In this document: piece after piece, positions 1-8,889 of the stretch
How the letters are laid out: each line of letters starts with the position of its first letter
Position numbering within the stretch: the stretch's first letter is position 1
DNA from: Roseomonas sp.
GTDB lineage: Bacteria; Pseudomonadota; Alphaproteobacteria; Acetobacterales; Acetobacteraceae
Direction of reading: 5' to 3'
Assembly: GCA_020249145.1 (NCBI GenBank)
Contig: JADCGF010000005.1
Coordinates: 310,001 to 374,000, forward strand
Length of the DNA: 64,000 nt
The notes under the pieces: model-generated
The model's input: the letters and a program-made list of their open reading frames with translations, nothing else
Databases searched by the model: none
What the model was told of the DNA's origin: nothing
Translations under genes and position numbers: made by a program

Positions 1-312
1 CTGCGGCAGATTGGCAAAAACCGTAGGGCGGCCTTCCGGGTCGCGATGCGTCGTCACGAAGCCGGTTGGCTTGTGATAGCGAAACAGCCGCGTGCGTTCG
101 GGCATGGCGATGGGCTTGCCATTAACGCTGATCTGATCACCCGGGGCGACAAAAGTGGCCGGGCTGGTCACCAGCTTGCCGCCAAGCCGCACCAGCCCTT
201 CGGCGATCAGCTTTTCCACATCTCGGCGCGAAGCGACACCGGCGCGCGCCAGGAATTTCGCAATCCGTTCGCCGCGCGGGCCTTCGGCTTCGGCTTCGGC
301 TTCATCACTCAT
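1..312 (-). CDS. S4-domain rRNA pseudouridine synthase (RluB-like), 3' part outside window
   Basis: The first 104 residues are visible and the gene runs off the left edge. After an acidic leader (MSDEAEAEAEGPRGE) comes an S4 RNA-binding domain (RIAKFLARAGVASRRDVEKL, then GLVRLGGKLV) and the linker KPIAMPERTRLFRYHKPTGF, which leads into the catalytic fold typical of RluB/RluE/RsuA enzymes. These isomerise a specific uridine of ribosomal RNA to pseudouridine. The catalytic Asp lies beyond the window, so RluB, RluE and RsuA cannot be separated. The ATG overlaps the TGA of the upstream amidotransferase gene (ATGA), suggesting a coupled operon. Confidence 0.85.
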   Translation of the reverse strand, partial: MSDEAEAEAEGPRGERIAKFLARAGVASRRDVEKLIAEGLVRLGGKLVTSPATFVAPGDQISVNGKPIAMPERTRLFRYHKPTGFVTTHRDPEGRPTVFANLPQ

Positions 313-1025
313 GCGCGGCAGGCCGCGATGAAGGCGCGGAAAATCGCCGGATCATCAGGATCAACGGCATATTCAGGGTGCCATTGCACACCAAGGGCGA
401 AGCGGTAGCCGGGATGTTCAATACCCTCAATCACGCCATCGGGGGCCAGCGCATTGACCACGCCGCCATCGCCAATGCTCGCCACCGCCTGGTGATGCGC
501 GGAATTCACCGCCATGCGCGGCTTGCCGATGATGCGCGCCAGCATGCTGCCTTCGGTGATCGTAACCTCATGCCCCGGCTCGGTGCGCGGATTGGGCTGT
601 TCATGGGCCAAAGCCCCCGGCACTTCATCCGGGATGTGCTGGATCAATCGCCCGCCGAGGGCCACCGCCAGCAATTGCTGCCCGCCGCATATTCCAAGCA
701 CGGGCTTGTCGCGCACCAAGGCCGCGCGGGTTGCGGCCATTTCGAAATCCGTCCGCCCGGGCTTCAGCGTCACTTTCGGGTGCGGCGCGCCGCCGCCCCA
801 AAGCGCCGGGTCCACATCAAAGGCGCCGCCGGTCACCATCAGCCCATCCACCTCAGCGATGTAGGCTTCCGCCATTTCGGGGTGATGCGGCAGCGCCACG
901 GGCAGGCCGCCCGCCGCGACAATGGCCGAGAAATAATTCCGCCGAAGCGCATACCAGGGCAGCTTGGACCAGCCGCCGGCTTCTTCGGAATCGAGGGTCA
1001 CACCAATCAGGGGAAGGGATCGCAT
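309..1025 (-). CDS. Gamma-glutamyl-gamma-aminobutyrate hydrolase-like class I amidotransferase (peptidase C26)
   Basis: The 238-residue protein starts RSLPLIGVTLDSEEAGGWS, typical of the PuuD/peptidase C26 family. It has the nucleophile elbow GICGGQQLLAVALGG (Cys nucleophile) and the C-terminal VQWHPEYA segment that supplies His and Glu of the triad. PuuD cleaves gamma-glutamyl-GABA to glutamate and GABA in putrescine breakdown. No other putrescine gene is nearby, so the substrate is inferred only from the family. It is the first gene of a coupled pair with the S4-domain pseudouridine synthase. Confidence 0.85.
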   Translation of the reverse strand: MRSLPLIGVTLDSEEAGGWSKLPWYALRRNYFSAIVAAGGLPVALPHHPEMAEAYIAEVDGLMVTGGAFDVDPALWGGGAPHPKVTLKPGRTDFEMAATRAALVRDKPVLGICGGQQLLAVALGGRLIQHIPDEVPGALAHEQPNPRTEPGHEVTITEGSMLARIIGKPRMAVNSAHHQAVASIGDGGVVNALAPDGVIEGIEHPGYRFALGVQWHPEYAVDPDDPAIFRAFIAACRA

Positions 1026-1109
1026 GGCGCAGCTTTAGGCCAATCCGGGCGCAAAGGGAATCGCGCTTGCCCCCTGGACCGGTGCGGCCCAGCAAGGCAG
1101 GAAGGCACC

Positions 1110-1550
1110 ATGACCCCCATGGAAATCGCTTTGGAAGAAGCCCGCGCCGCCGCCGCCCTTGGTGAGGTGCCGGTGGGCGCCGTGGTGACCGACAAGGCAG
1201 GCCAGGTGCTGGCCCGCGCCGGCAATGAGGTTGAAGCCCGCCACGACCCCTCAGCCCATGCCGAAATGCTCGCCCTGCGCGAAGCCGCCCGTAAGCTGGG
1301 CCAGACCCGCCTTGGCGACTGCACCTTGACAGTCACCCTGGAACCCTGCCCCATGTGCGCCCAGGCAGCTTCCTTCTTTCGTGTCGCCCGCGTGGTTTTC
1401 GGTGCCTATGACCCGAAAGGCGGCGGGGTGGATCATGGTGCGCGGATTTTCGCGGCATCATCCTGTCATCACCAGCCGGAAGTGGTTGGTGGTGTGCGGG
1501 AAGGCGAATGCGCCGCCCTGTTGCGTGGTTTTTTTGAAGCTCGTCGTTGA
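1110..1550 (+). CDS. tadA: tRNA-specific adenosine deaminase
   Basis: The 146-residue protein has the zinc-dependent cytidine/deoxycytidylate deaminase fold: HAEML (His50 and catalytic Glu52) and EPCPMC (zinc ligands Cys80 and Cys83). TadA converts A34 to inosine in tRNA-Arg(ACG). The start follows a good Shine-Dalgarno (AGGAAGG). The reading frame stays open far upstream, but only the part from this ATG resembles the family. The segment after PCPMC (AQAASFFRVARVVFGAYDP) departs from the usual AGAxxxxRI, so a guanine-deaminase-type nucleoside deaminase is a weaker alternative. It is divergent from the amidotransferase gene. Confidence 0.85.
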   Translation: MTPMEIALEEARAAAALGEVPVGAVVTDKAGQVLARAGNEVEARHDPSAHAEMLALREAARKLGQTRLGDCTLTVTLEPCPMCAQAASFFRVARVVFGAYDPKGGGVDHGARIFAASSCHHQPEVVGGVREGECAALLRGFFEARR

Positions 1551-1612
1551 CGGCGGCGAAACTTTGCCGGGATAAGGCAGTATTCTGATCATTTCATGGT
1601 GGAAAACTCTTT

Positions 1613-2062
1613 ATGCGCGTGCTCAAGGGACAGGACCTCATGCAGGGGGCAGACCATGAATTCATCGTCAATATCTACCGGCGCATCCTGTTGCGCGGGC
1701 CGGATGAGGGTGGCTATCGCCATTATCGCGATCTGGTGGAGGCTGATCCCGGCTGTCGCCGGCGCGTCATTGAGGGAATGGCGGGCAGCACTGAGGCCCG
1801 ACGTCAGGGTGAGGAAATACACATCATCTGGGATGATGCCGCGGCAGTAGGCGGCACAGTAGCCGCCCCCGCCCTGCCTGAATTGACGGCAGAAGAGCTG
1901 CTCGCGCTATTGCGTCAAAAGCTTCGCACGCTGGATGCGGAAGGCTTGGCCGCTTTGGAAGCACCCCTGCTGGAATGCCTTGAAGCCTTGCGTGCCCAGC
2001 GCCTCACGCCGCAGGAGCCAAGCGCAAAATTCGGCCTTGAAACAGGCGGAAAGGATTATTGA
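1613..2062 (+). CDS. DUF4214-like domain protein
   Basis: The 149-residue protein has an N-terminal segment (DHEFIVNIYRRILLRGPDEG, then GYRHYRDLVEADP and RRRVIEGMAGSTEARR) that matches the pattern of DUF4214 domains found in extracellular and surface-glycan proteins. The C-terminal half is predicted helical and rich in Glu/Leu. An internal ATG at 1640 has a strong ribosome site (AGGGACAGGA), so the protein may be nine residues shorter. It lies just upstream of a sugar aminotransferase on the same strand, which fits a cell-surface carbohydrate role. That role is inferred from context. Confidence 0.6.
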   Translation: MRVLKGQDLMQGADHEFIVNIYRRILLRGPDEGGYRHYRDLVEADPGCRRRVIEGMAGSTEARRQGEEIHIIWDDAAAVGGTVAAPALPELTAEELLALLRQKLRTLDAEGLAALEAPLLECLEALRAQRLTPQEPSAKFGLETGGKDY

Positions 2063-2135
2063 TGGCTCATGCCTTGGCATCCGGGCCTTTGGGGTTCAGT
2101 TTCGCCCCTGATTTTTCGAAAGGGTCCCGTGCCTG

Positions 2136-3290
2136 ATGAGCGAACCTAGGCCGATTCAATTGTTTGACGTGATGGCGCAGCAAAAGCTGATCCGGCCAGA
2201 GCTTGATCGGCGCATTGCCGCAGTGCTCGATTCGGGGCGCTTCATCATGGGTCCCGAAGTGGCGGAGCTTGAGGCAGGACTCGCTGCCTTTGTGGGGGCG
2301 GCGCATTGCGTTGGAGTCTCCTCAGGCACGGATGCGCTGCAAATCGCCATGATGGCGGAAGGGATCGGGCGCGGGGATGCGGTGTTCCTGCCGGCCTTCA
2401 CCTATACCGCGACCGCTGAAGTGCCTTTGGTGCTGGGGGCAACACCGGTTTTCGTGGATGTGGACAAATACAGCTACAATATGGACATCGCCGATTTGGA
2501 ACGCCGCATTGCGGAGGTGAAGCGCCGCGGCTGGCTGCGCCCGCGTGCGGTGGTTGGCGTTGATTTGTTCGGCCTGCCGGCGGGTTGGCCGGCGATTGAG
2601 TTGATTTGCGCGCGCGAAGATATGTTCGCCTTGGATGACGCCGCGCAGGCTTTTGGCGGCAGCATCAATGGCCAGAAGCTTGGGCGTTGGGGGCATGCCA
2701 CAGCGCTTTCCTTCTACCCGACCAAGACGCTTGGCGCCTATGGCGATGCCGGGGCGTTGATTACCGATGATCCGGCGCGGGCGGAATTGTATCGCAGCCT
2801 CCGCACCCATGGCGAAGGCAAGACGCGCTATGAGGTGGAGCGCACCGGCATGAATGGCCGGATTGACACGATCCAGGCCACCATCCTGGCCGCGAAGCTG
2901 CCGCTGCTGGCTGGCGAATTGGCCATGCGCGCGAAGTTAGCCGCTGTCTATAATGCGGCGCTTGGCGGCAGGGTCGGCATCCAGGCCGCCCGCGCGGAAG
3001 CGGTGAATGCCTGGGGGCTTTACACCATCCGGCTCCGTGATGCTGACCAGCGCGGCAAGGTCCAGGCGGCACTGACGGCAGAACGTATCGGCAGTGGCAT
3101 TTATTACCCGAAACCCCTGCATCGCCAGCCGGCCTATGCCGCGCATCACGCAGCCGCCTTCGCCGGGGAAGCACCACCGCTTGCCATCAGTGAAAGGCTG
3201 GCGGGCCAGGTGCTGTCGCTGCCCATGCACGCCTATATGACCGAAGAAGATGCCGCGCGTGTCGCGCAAGTTGTGCTGAAAAACTTGTAA
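2136..3290 (+). CDS. DegT/DnrJ/EryC1/StrS-family PLP-dependent sugar aminotransferase
   Basis: The 384-residue protein carries the family hallmarks: SSGTDALQIAMMAEGIGRGD near the N-terminus, PAFTYTATAEVPLVLGATPV, DDAAQAFGG, and the PLP-lysine segment SFYPTKTLGAYGDAGA. Members transfer an amino group from glutamate to a keto group on a nucleotide-linked sugar, for example WbpE and ArnB. The insert between the DLFGLPAGW and DDAAQ segments resembles WbpE-type enzymes. The exact sugar cannot be read from the sequence. It follows a DUF4214 gene, so both may serve surface glycan synthesis. Confidence 0.85.
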   Translation: MSEPRPIQLFDVMAQQKLIRPELDRRIAAVLDSGRFIMGPEVAELEAGLAAFVGAAHCVGVSSGTDALQIAMMAEGIGRGDAVFLPAFTYTATAEVPLVLGATPVFVDVDKYSYNMDIADLERRIAEVKRRGWLRPRAVVGVDLFGLPAGWPAIELICAREDMFALDDAAQAFGGSINGQKLGRWGHATALSFYPTKTLGAYGDAGALITDDPARAELYRSLRTHGEGKTRYEVERTGMNGRIDTIQATILAAKLPLLAGELAMRAKLAAVYNAALGGRVGIQAARAEAVNAWGLYTIRLRDADQRGKVQAALTAERIGSGIYYPKPLHRQPAYAAHHAAAFAGEAPPLAISERLAGQVLSLPMHAYMTEEDAARVAQVVLKNL

Positions 3291-3341
3291 AGCGCCTGGC
3301 TTTTCGCCAGCATGGCAGCGTCCAGCAAAGAAGGGCGCGTT

Positions 3342-4037
3342 ATGCATCGTCGCAGGCTTTTGGCCGCCACAGGCGGCGCCGTTCTCGCTGCCAGCACAAG
3401 GGCGCGCGCGGAAGAACCCGTGGATATCGCGCTGGTGCTGGCGGTGGATGTCTCGCGGTCCATTGATGAGGATGAGGCGAAGCTGCAACGCGAAGGCTAT
3501 CGCGATGCGGTCACCGATCCGGCGGTGCTGGCGGCCATTCGCGGCGGCATGATCGGCGCGATTGGCCTCGTTTATGTTGAATGGGCGGGGATTGAATATC
3601 AACGCACTATCCTGCCCTGGACGCGCATCGCGACTGAAACGGATGCCCGGAAATGGGCGGAAGAATTGGCGCGCACGCCGCGCGCCTCACTTTCCTGGAC
3701 CTCTATCTCAGGCGCCATCATTCATGCGCGGCGCGAATTGGCCGCCTGCCCGTTTGAGGCAACGCGGCGCGTGATTGATGTCTCTGGCGATGGCGTGAAC
3801 AATAGCGGGCCGATGGTTGAAGTGGCGCGCGATGAAGCGGTGGCTGAAGGCATTGTCATCAATGGCCTGCCCATTGTGAATGACCGGCCGACCTTTGGCC
3901 GCCCGCCGCCGGCCAATCTTGATCTCTATTTTCGGGATCGGGTGATTGGCGGGCCTGGGGCCTTTCACATTGTGGCTGAGGATTTCAACAGCTTTGGGCA
4001 GGCCGTGAAGCGCAAGCTGATCCGCGAAATTGCCTGA
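3342..4037 (+). CDS. DUF1194 secreted protein with VWA-like fold
   Basis: The 231-residue protein opens with an Arg-rich signal peptide (MHRRRLLAATGGAVLAAS, cleavage after ARA). It continues with LVLAVDVSRSIDEDE, a MIDAS-like DxSxS motif of von Willebrand A domains, then SWTSISGAI and RRVIDVSGDGVNNSG, which are characteristic of DUF1194. The family is periplasmic and of unknown function. The start is placed at 3342 because AAAGAAGGG precedes it and the signal peptide then begins correctly. An upstream in-frame ATG at 3312 would bury the signal. Confidence 0.8.
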   Translation: MHRRRLLAATGGAVLAASTRARAEEPVDIALVLAVDVSRSIDEDEAKLQREGYRDAVTDPAVLAAIRGGMIGAIGLVYVEWAGIEYQRTILPWTRIATETDARKWAEELARTPRASLSWTSISGAIIHARRELAACPFEATRRVIDVSGDGVNNSGPMVEVARDEAVAEGIVINGLPIVNDRPTFGRPPPANLDLYFRDRVIGGPGAFHIVAEDFNSFGQAVKRKLIREIA

Positions 4038-4045
4038 GCCTGGCT

Positions 4046-6046
4046 TCAGCCCTTTCGTCCGGCATTGACTGCGCCGCCCGGTGCTATCGGAAACGCCGCA
4101 AGGCTCTTTTCCACCAGATTGGGCAGGCCGTCGCGCAGCTCCTCAATTTTCGGAAGGTCGCGCGCCACGCAGGCTTCCTCAAGCGATGACGCAATGGAAC
4201 GCAAGGCCGCCGCCCCAAAAGTGCCGGCGGCGGATTTCAGCCCATGCGCCTCTTCCTCAATCACGCCAACATCATCGGTCGCGGTCAGCCGCGCCACACG
4301 CGCGCGGGTTTCTTCGGCGAAAACGCCAATCAGGCGCGGCAGGCGCCCGGGGCCGACAGCGGCGCGCAATTCCTGCAAGGTGGTATGGTCAATCAGCGTC
4401 GGGCCTGCCGGATCGGGCTCATCTGATGCAACACGCGGCCGACGCGGGCGGCTTTCCAGCATGTCAGAAACAGCCGACAGCAGCGCGGTCAGATCCATGG
4501 GCTTGGCGACATGCGCATCCATGCCGGCGGCAAGGCAGCGCGCCACCTCGTCAGGCATCGCGGCGGCGGTCATGGCAATGATCGGCACGCGCGCCGCGGC
4601 ACCTTCCAGGGCACGAATCGCAGCTGTCGCGGCAAAGCCATCCATGCGCGGCATGCGCACATCCATCAGCACCAAATCATAAGCGGCAGTGCGCGCGGCA
4701 CCCAGCGCTTCTTCGCCATCGCGCGCCAAATCCACCGCAAAGCCGGCCTTGCGCAGAATGGCGGCGGCCACAAGCTGATTGGCTTCGCCGTCTTCCGCAA
4801 TCAGGATGCGCCCGCGCGCGCCCGGCAAGGGTTTCGCGAGCGCAGGTTTCGGCAATAGCGTGCTCGGCGGGCGGCCCGATTCCGCAATGGGGCGCAGCGG
4901 AATCTCGAAGGAAAAGGTGGAACCCTTGCCGGGCGAAGACGCCAGCACAATGCGCCCGCCCATCAGCCCCACCAGGCGCTTGCAGATCATGAGGCCGAGC
5001 CCAGAACCACCATAGCGCCGCGCTGTCTCCGGCCCGCCTTGCGCGAAACGCCCAAACAGCCGCGCCTGCACTTCAGGCGGCATGCCAATGCCGGTATCGG
5101 CCACGGCAAAGCGCACCTGGCCATTGGTCTCCGCACGTTCCACGCGAATGCCAACACCCCCCACAGCCGTGAATTTCACTGCATTATCGGCAAGGTTCAG
5201 CAGCACCTGCCGCAGCCTGCGCGCATCACCAACCACACGGGCGGGCAAAAGCGGATCAATGCTGGCCGAAAGCCTGATACCCTTTTCCGCAACGGCGGGG
5301 GCGAGCAGATCAAGCACTTCGGCAACCGGCGCAGCCAGATCGAAGGTTTCTTCCTCGATCGCCAGATGCCCAGCCTCGATGCGCGACAGATCAAGCATTT
5401 CATTGACCGTCGCGAGCAGCAATTCACCGCAACGCCGCGCGGTTTCCGCATAGGCGTGCTGTTCGGCATCCAGCGTTGTATCCAGCAGCAGCGAGATTGT
5501 GCCCATCACGCCATTCATGGGCGTGCGGATTTCATGACTCATGAAGGCCAGGAAATCGCTTTTTTCCGCATTGGCGCGTTCAGCCGCGCGGCGGGCGCGT
5601 TCCGCATCACGCGCGAATTGCTCCCGTGCGGAGACATCATGCTGAATGCCGAAGATATAGCGCACTTCGCCATCATCGCCGAAAATCGGCGACAGATGCA
5701 ATTCATTGACAAAACGCGATCCATCCTTGCGGTGATTGACGATTTCCACATCAATCGCCTTGCCGTTTTCAATCGCCTCACGCAGCGCCTTGATGTGGCG
5801 CGGGTTGGTTCCAGGACCTTGCAGGAAACGGCAATTATGCCCGATGACTTCTTCTTCCGTGTAACCGGTAATACGATAAAAGGCCGGATTGGCGTAAATG
5901 ATCGGGCAATCGGGCAGGTTCGGATCGCAGATCACAATGCCCGTCGGCGTCGCCAGCACGGCAGCGCTCAACACGCCCTGCAAGGGCGTCGGCAGTTGGG
6001 CCGCGAGGCTACTCGCTGTAGGAGACGAGCGCTTCGAATGGGACAT
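4046..6046 (-). CDS. LOV-domain hybrid sensor histidine kinase (LOV-HisKA-HATPase-REC-HPt)
   Basis: The 666-residue soluble protein has four modules. A PAS domain of LOV type (about 30-142) contains GHNCRFLQG with Cys72, plus the flavin-contacting Asn ([13 protein letters not shown]) and Gln (FGIQHDV) positions. A HisKA segment follows ([12 protein letters not shown], His171). The HATPase domain (about 270-385) has [15 protein letters not shown] and GGSGLGL. A receiver domain (about 413-530) has acceptor Asp462 in [12 protein letters not shown], and an HPt domain has AHGLKSAAG (His601). LOV domains bind FMN and form a Cys adduct under blue light. There is no transmembrane segment. The gene overlaps the 3' end of apt by 38 bases. 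Output partner and target are unknown. Confidence 0.9.
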   Translation of the reverse strand: MSHSKRSSPTASSLAAQLPTPLQGVLSAAVLATPTGIVICDPNLPDCPIIYANPAFYRITGYTEEEVIGHNCRFLQGPGTNPRHIKALREAIENGKAIDVEIVNHRKDGSRFVNELHLSPIFGDDGEVRYIFGIQHDVSAREQFARDAERARRAAERANAEKSDFLAFMSHEIRTPMNGVMGTISLLLDTTLDAEQHAYAETARRCGELLLATVNEMLDLSRIEAGHLAIEEETFDLAAPVAEVLDLLAPAVAEKGIRLSASIDPLLPARVVGDARRLRQVLLNLADNAVKFTAVGGVGIRVERAETNGQVRFAVADTGIGMPPEVQARLFGRFAQGGPETARRYGGSGLGLMICKRLVGLMGGRIVLASSPGKGSTFSFEIPLRPIAESGRPPSTLLPKPALAKPLPGARGRILIAEDGEANQLVAAAILRKAGFAVDLARDGEEALGAARTAAYDLVLMDVRMPRMDGFAATAAIRALEGAAARVPIIAMTAAAMPDEVARCLAAGMDAHVAKPMDLTALLSAVSDMLESRPRRPRVASDEPDPAGPTLIDHTTLQELRAAVGPGRLPRLIGVFAEETRARVARLTATDDVGVIEEEAHGLKSAAGTFGAAALRSIASSLEEACVARDLPKIEELRDGLPNLVEKSLAAFPIAPGGAVNAGRKG

Positions 6047-6524
6047 CGAGCTTCCTCCTCCCGTTCAGAAACGAAAGTTCAATCAGCGCGGCAGCGGCCG
6101 GCACCACGGCGCCGGCCTGGCGTAGCAGCGCGATACCAGCGGCCATGGTGCCACCGGTGGCCAGCAGATCATCCAGAAGCACAATGCGCTGGCCGGGGCT
6201 GACGGCATCGACCTGCATTTCAATCCGGTCCGTGCCGTATTCCAAAGCGTAATCAAGCCCGATACGCTCACCGGGCAGCTTGCCGCGTTTGCGGAGCATG
6301 ATGAAGCCAAGCCCCAATTCCAGCGCGAGCGGTGCCGCGACCAGAAAGCCGCGGCTTTCAACCCCGGCCAGAAGATCGGGCTTATACGGCCTGATCGCGC
6401 GCGCCATGCGCGCCATGGCGATTCGCCAGGCGGGGCCATGCCGCAGCAGGGTCGAAACGTCATAGAAAAGAATGCCCGGCTTTGGAAAATCCGGGATGCC
6501 GCGAATATGCGCCCTGAGGTCCAT
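6009..6524 (-). CDS. apt: Adenine phosphoribosyltransferase
   Basis: The 171-residue protein (from [18 protein letters not shown]) matches Apt in length and motifs. [16 protein letters not shown] is the family N-terminal signature, [15 protein letters not shown] lies mid-protein, and [16 protein letters not shown] is the PRPP-binding loop. It salvages adenine plus PRPP to AMP. The frame extends 19 codons upstream to another ATG, but that extension does not look like Apt and neither start has a convincing ribosome site. The 3' end overlaps the start of the LOV kinase, so the two may be co-transcribed. Confidence 0.93.
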   Translation of the reverse strand: MDLRAHIRGIPDFPKPGILFYDVSTLLRHGPAWRIAMARMARAIRPYKPDLLAGVESRGFLVAAPLALELGLGFIMLRKRGKLPGERIGLDYALEYGTDRIEMQVDAVSPGQRIVLLDDLLATGGTMAAGIALLRQAGAVVPAAAALIELSFLNGRRKLDVPFEALVSYSE

Positions 6525-6697
6525 TTGGTCGTTTGTTTCTGTCACGTTCTTCTGCTGTCTTGATGGTGCCTTGCCCGACACGTTGAAGAGGCGGGCCCGC
6601 TGAGCCTTTCCGGCTCAATCCTATCAATGTTACACTTCAAATGTCTAGTGAAGTTGACAGTGTTGGCAAAATTTCTGCCTGCCCCCATCTGCGGGCC

Positions 6698-6883
6698 ATG
6701 TCAAAACCCATGCTCGCCGGATTGATCGGCACTATCGGCTTCCTGCTCTATGTGGCGGTCGTTATTATCCTTGCGGATCATGTACTTGGGACGCATTGGA
6801 TATTGGAATTCGTCTATTTCGCGCTGGCCGGGATAGTCTGGGTCTGGCCCGCGAAGGCGCTGATCATCTGGGCGGCGAGGTAG
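6698..6883 (+). CDS. DUF2842-like small membrane protein
   Basis: The protein has 61 residues and two predicted transmembrane helices (LIGTIGFLLYVAVVIILAD and FVYFALAGIVWVWPAKALII). Length, helix spacing and the GIVWVWPAKALI end fit DUF2842, a small inner-membrane family of alphaproteobacteria with unknown function. An in-frame ATG 57 bases upstream would add a polar leader that the family lacks. It is divergent from apt. Confidence 0.65.
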   Translation: MSKPMLAGLIGTIGFLLYVAVVIILADHVLGTHWILEFVYFALAGIVWVWPAKALIIWAAR

Positions 6884-6980
6884 GGTTCAAGGTGGGCTTG
6901 CGGGTTCCGGTGACGAGCTTCAGGAGCTTTTGCCCCCCATTTTGGTCAAAAAGCCCTCCCGCAACCCGGATGCCGGCAGT

Positions 6981-7613
6981 TCAAGCCCCCTCCCGGGCCG
7001 CCAATTGGGCGATCTGGCCGCGCATGGCATCCAAAAGTGCCGTCACGCGCCCGCCATTGCGTTGAATGACGGCGGCATATTCGCTGCGCGTAGTCAGGCG
7101 AAGTGACGTGCCTTCCGCCACCATATCCACCACCTTGGGCTGGCCCGCGATTTCCGCCACGCGCCAATCCAGCGTGAATGGCGGCGAATTGGGGCGCTCG
7201 ACCAGGGTGCTGACGAGCGCATCTTCTTCCGTGCGCTGCTGGGAGCGGCCCAATGAGAATCTAACCCCCCGATACTCGCCAAAGCGGGATGAGAGATTAC
7301 GGATAATGATTTCATCAAAAAGCTTGAGGTAATCCTGCAATTCACCTGGCGTTGCCTGGCGCACATAACGGCCAAGGATGAAGCGGCCGGTGCCTTCGAT
7401 ATCAATCGCGACGCGAAGGATGCTGGCGACCCGATCGCGCCGCTGCACCTGACTGAGGCGCGGGTCATTGATGGCGTTCACCAGCTCCCGCCCCGCCTTA
7501 TCCACAAAGGTGGTGGCGCGGGTGATATCAATCTGCTGCGCATGCGCCGGGCGGCTGATAAGGCCAGCAAGGCCAGCAAGCACTTCGCGACGTGAGATCA
7601 GGAAATCGGACAT
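6981..7613 (-). CDS. MlaC/Ttg2D-family phospholipid-binding periplasmic protein
   Basis: The 210-residue protein has a twin-arginine-like signal (SRREVLAGLAGLISRPAHAQ) and an MlaC-type body: LSQVQRRDRVASILRVAIDI, then GRYVRQATPGELQDYLKLF, and a C-terminal FTLDWRVAEIAGQPKVVDMV. MlaC shuttles phospholipids between outer-membrane and inner-membrane complexes to keep lipid asymmetry. No mlaD/E/F genes are in the window, so it stands alone here. Confidence 0.8.
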   Translation of the reverse strand: MSDFLISRREVLAGLAGLISRPAHAQQIDITRATTFVDKAGRELVNAINDPRLSQVQRRDRVASILRVAIDIEGTGRFILGRYVRQATPGELQDYLKLFDEIIIRNLSSRFGEYRGVRFSLGRSQQRTEEDALVSTLVERPNSPPFTLDWRVAEIAGQPKVVDMVAEGTSLRLTTRSEYAAVIQRNGGRVTALLDAMRGQIAQLAAREGA

Positions 7614-7954
7614 GATCGAGCCTCCAAACCGTCCTGGGCAAAACCAAAATCAACCCAAGGCGCGCCAGCGCCGCCTTGCGCATGCCTGTTATGGATTCCA
7701 AAAGTGCCAAGCTGGCGCTGCTCCAGGATGAGAATTGAACGGTGAAGCCGCGCCGCTTTTGCGAAGCGCGATTCAGCCGCAGCAGGTATAAGGGCGGGCT
7801 GGAATCCCGTATCGGGCCATTGAACGAGCGGTCGCGCGGATGAATGAGCGGCTTCCGACCACTCTGGCCAGCAGCGGCGTGCCTGAACGCGAAGCCACGG
7901 TTTCTTTTTGGCACCGCTTCCCCGCATATGCTCGGCCTTGCCTACTTCCCAGGG
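7614..7954. other. Intergenic stretch with no supported gene
   Basis: About 340 bases lie between mlaC and the repeated junction downstream of the first membrane gene. A minus-strand frame (7598-7957) begins with an ATG right after the duplicated ribosome site (see 7955-8042). Its translation is low-complexity, Arg/Ala-rich and unlike any family I recognise, and it would overlap mlaC. I treat it as non-coding or as the decayed start of a third gene. Confidence 0.4.
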
Positions 7955-8042
7955 CATGTTTTCGGGTCTCCTATGCGCTTGATGCTGATGCTCTGCGCCC
8001 GAAGGTCACAGCGAGCGCGACCGGCCATGGAAGGGCGAAGGA
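7955..8042 (-). repeat. Downstream copy of a duplicated gene-junction sequence
   Basis: This stretch matches 8802-8889 at about 85 percent over some 85 bases. The shared segment holds the last codons of a membrane gene (ALAVTFxRRAS), its stop codon, the ribosome site AGGAGACCCGAAAA and an ATG. In this copy the C-terminal codons lie in frame with, but beyond, the TAA of the 8058-8804 gene. They read FALPWPVALAVTFGRRAS and stop at 7971. It looks like the relic of a tandem duplication, or a second gene cut short by a nonsense codon. Confidence 0.7.
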
Positions 8043-8057
8043 CATGGATCTGTGGCG

Positions 8058-8804
8058 TTATCGGGGGCGCAAAGCCACCGCACTGCCCACGAAAAGCATC
8101 CAAAAAGGTCCTGACACAGATACGACCACAGGGAGGATGCCCCCGCCCTCGCCAAAGGACATGCCCAGCAATTCTGCCGAAGAGAGGAGATACAAGACGC
8201 CGATGAGCATGGTGATGGCACCGAGTGCGACCATCCGCCCACCCTTGCGCAGAATTTCGCGCCCAACCAGCACGAACCAGGCGCCGCCCAGCACATTTAC
8301 CGCGATATCCTCGGTCGCCGTATTCAGAACGGTATCCAGCATGCGGAAGGCACTCATGAAACTGGCGATTTCGGCCGGGTCTGTTCCTCGGGCGCCAAGC
8401 GCCAGGATGTTTGGCATAAGCACCAGATGCGCTGCCCACCAAAGAGGACGTAGCGCGAGTGAGCCCCAGACAAGGCCCAGCATCACGTCCCCAGATCCAA
8501 ATCCCCGGTCCGCTCCCCGATAATGCCGCGTCACCATCGCCATGACTGGCACGGAGAGAAGGTAGCCAAGGAGCGTTGCGAATAGTGCCTTTTGTAGGGT
8601 CGGCGCATTTGCCGCGTAGAACGCGATGATGTCGTGCGACGAGCGTTGCGTGACGCCAAAGAATCCGAGGACAGCGGAAAGGGTAGTTAATCCGTATAGC
8701 AGCAGAAGGAAGGTGACAATCACGATGGCAAGGCGGAGCCAACGCGTCTTGTCGGTGCTGCCGCCTGGCATAATCCTATTCTCTGTCATCATTGAAGTAG
8801 ACAT
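8058..8804 (-). CDS. Multi-pass membrane protein (possibly DUF4386-like), C-terminally shortened
   Basis: The 248-residue protein has about six hydrophobic segments (for example LAIVIVTFLLLLYGLTTLSA and MVALGAITMLIGVLYLLSS). It starts after an AGGAG site and ends at a TAA. Beyond that, the same frame continues for 28 codons that match the C-terminus of the neighbouring membrane gene. The protein may therefore be truncated relative to its ancestor. Function is unknown; DUF4386 is a tentative label from size and topology. It lies 12 bases downstream of gene 8817-9539, probably in one operon. Confidence 0.6.
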   Translation of the reverse strand: MSTSMMTENRIMPGGSTDKTRWLRLAIVIVTFLLLLYGLTTLSAVLGFFGVTQRSSHDIIAFYAANAPTLQKALFATLLGYLLSVPVMAMVTRHYRGADRGFGSGDVMLGLVWGSLALRPLWWAAHLVLMPNILALGARGTDPAEIASFMSAFRMLDTVLNTATEDIAVNVLGGAWFVLVGREILRKGGRMVALGAITMLIGVLYLLSSAELLGMSFGEGGGILPVVVSVSGPFWMLFVGSAVALRPR

Positions 8805-8889
8805 TTTTCGGGTCTCCTACGGGTTTGGTCCTGATGCTCTGCGCCAGAAGGTCACGGCAAGCGCGGCCAGCCATACAAGGGCAAAGGGC
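8802..8889 (-). repeat. Upstream copy of the duplicated gene-junction sequence
   Basis: It contains the final codons of the 8817-9539 gene (ALAVTFWRRASGPNP), its stop, the AGGAG ribosome site and the start codon of the next gene. The related copy sits at 7955-8042. The repeat spans coding, stop, ribosome site and start, so it marks the boundary of an ancestral tandem gene duplication. Confidence 0.7.

Noticed and set aside
5039..6202. Long plus-strand open frame antisense to the LOV kinase
   Set aside because: The kinase on the other strand has complete domain motifs. The antisense frame is a side effect of GC-rich codon bias and has His/Arg-rich random content.
7598..7957. 119-codon minus-strand frame after the duplicated ribosome site
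   Set aside because: It starts in a good place, but it overlaps mlaC and its sequence is low-complexity. Kept only as a possible relic.
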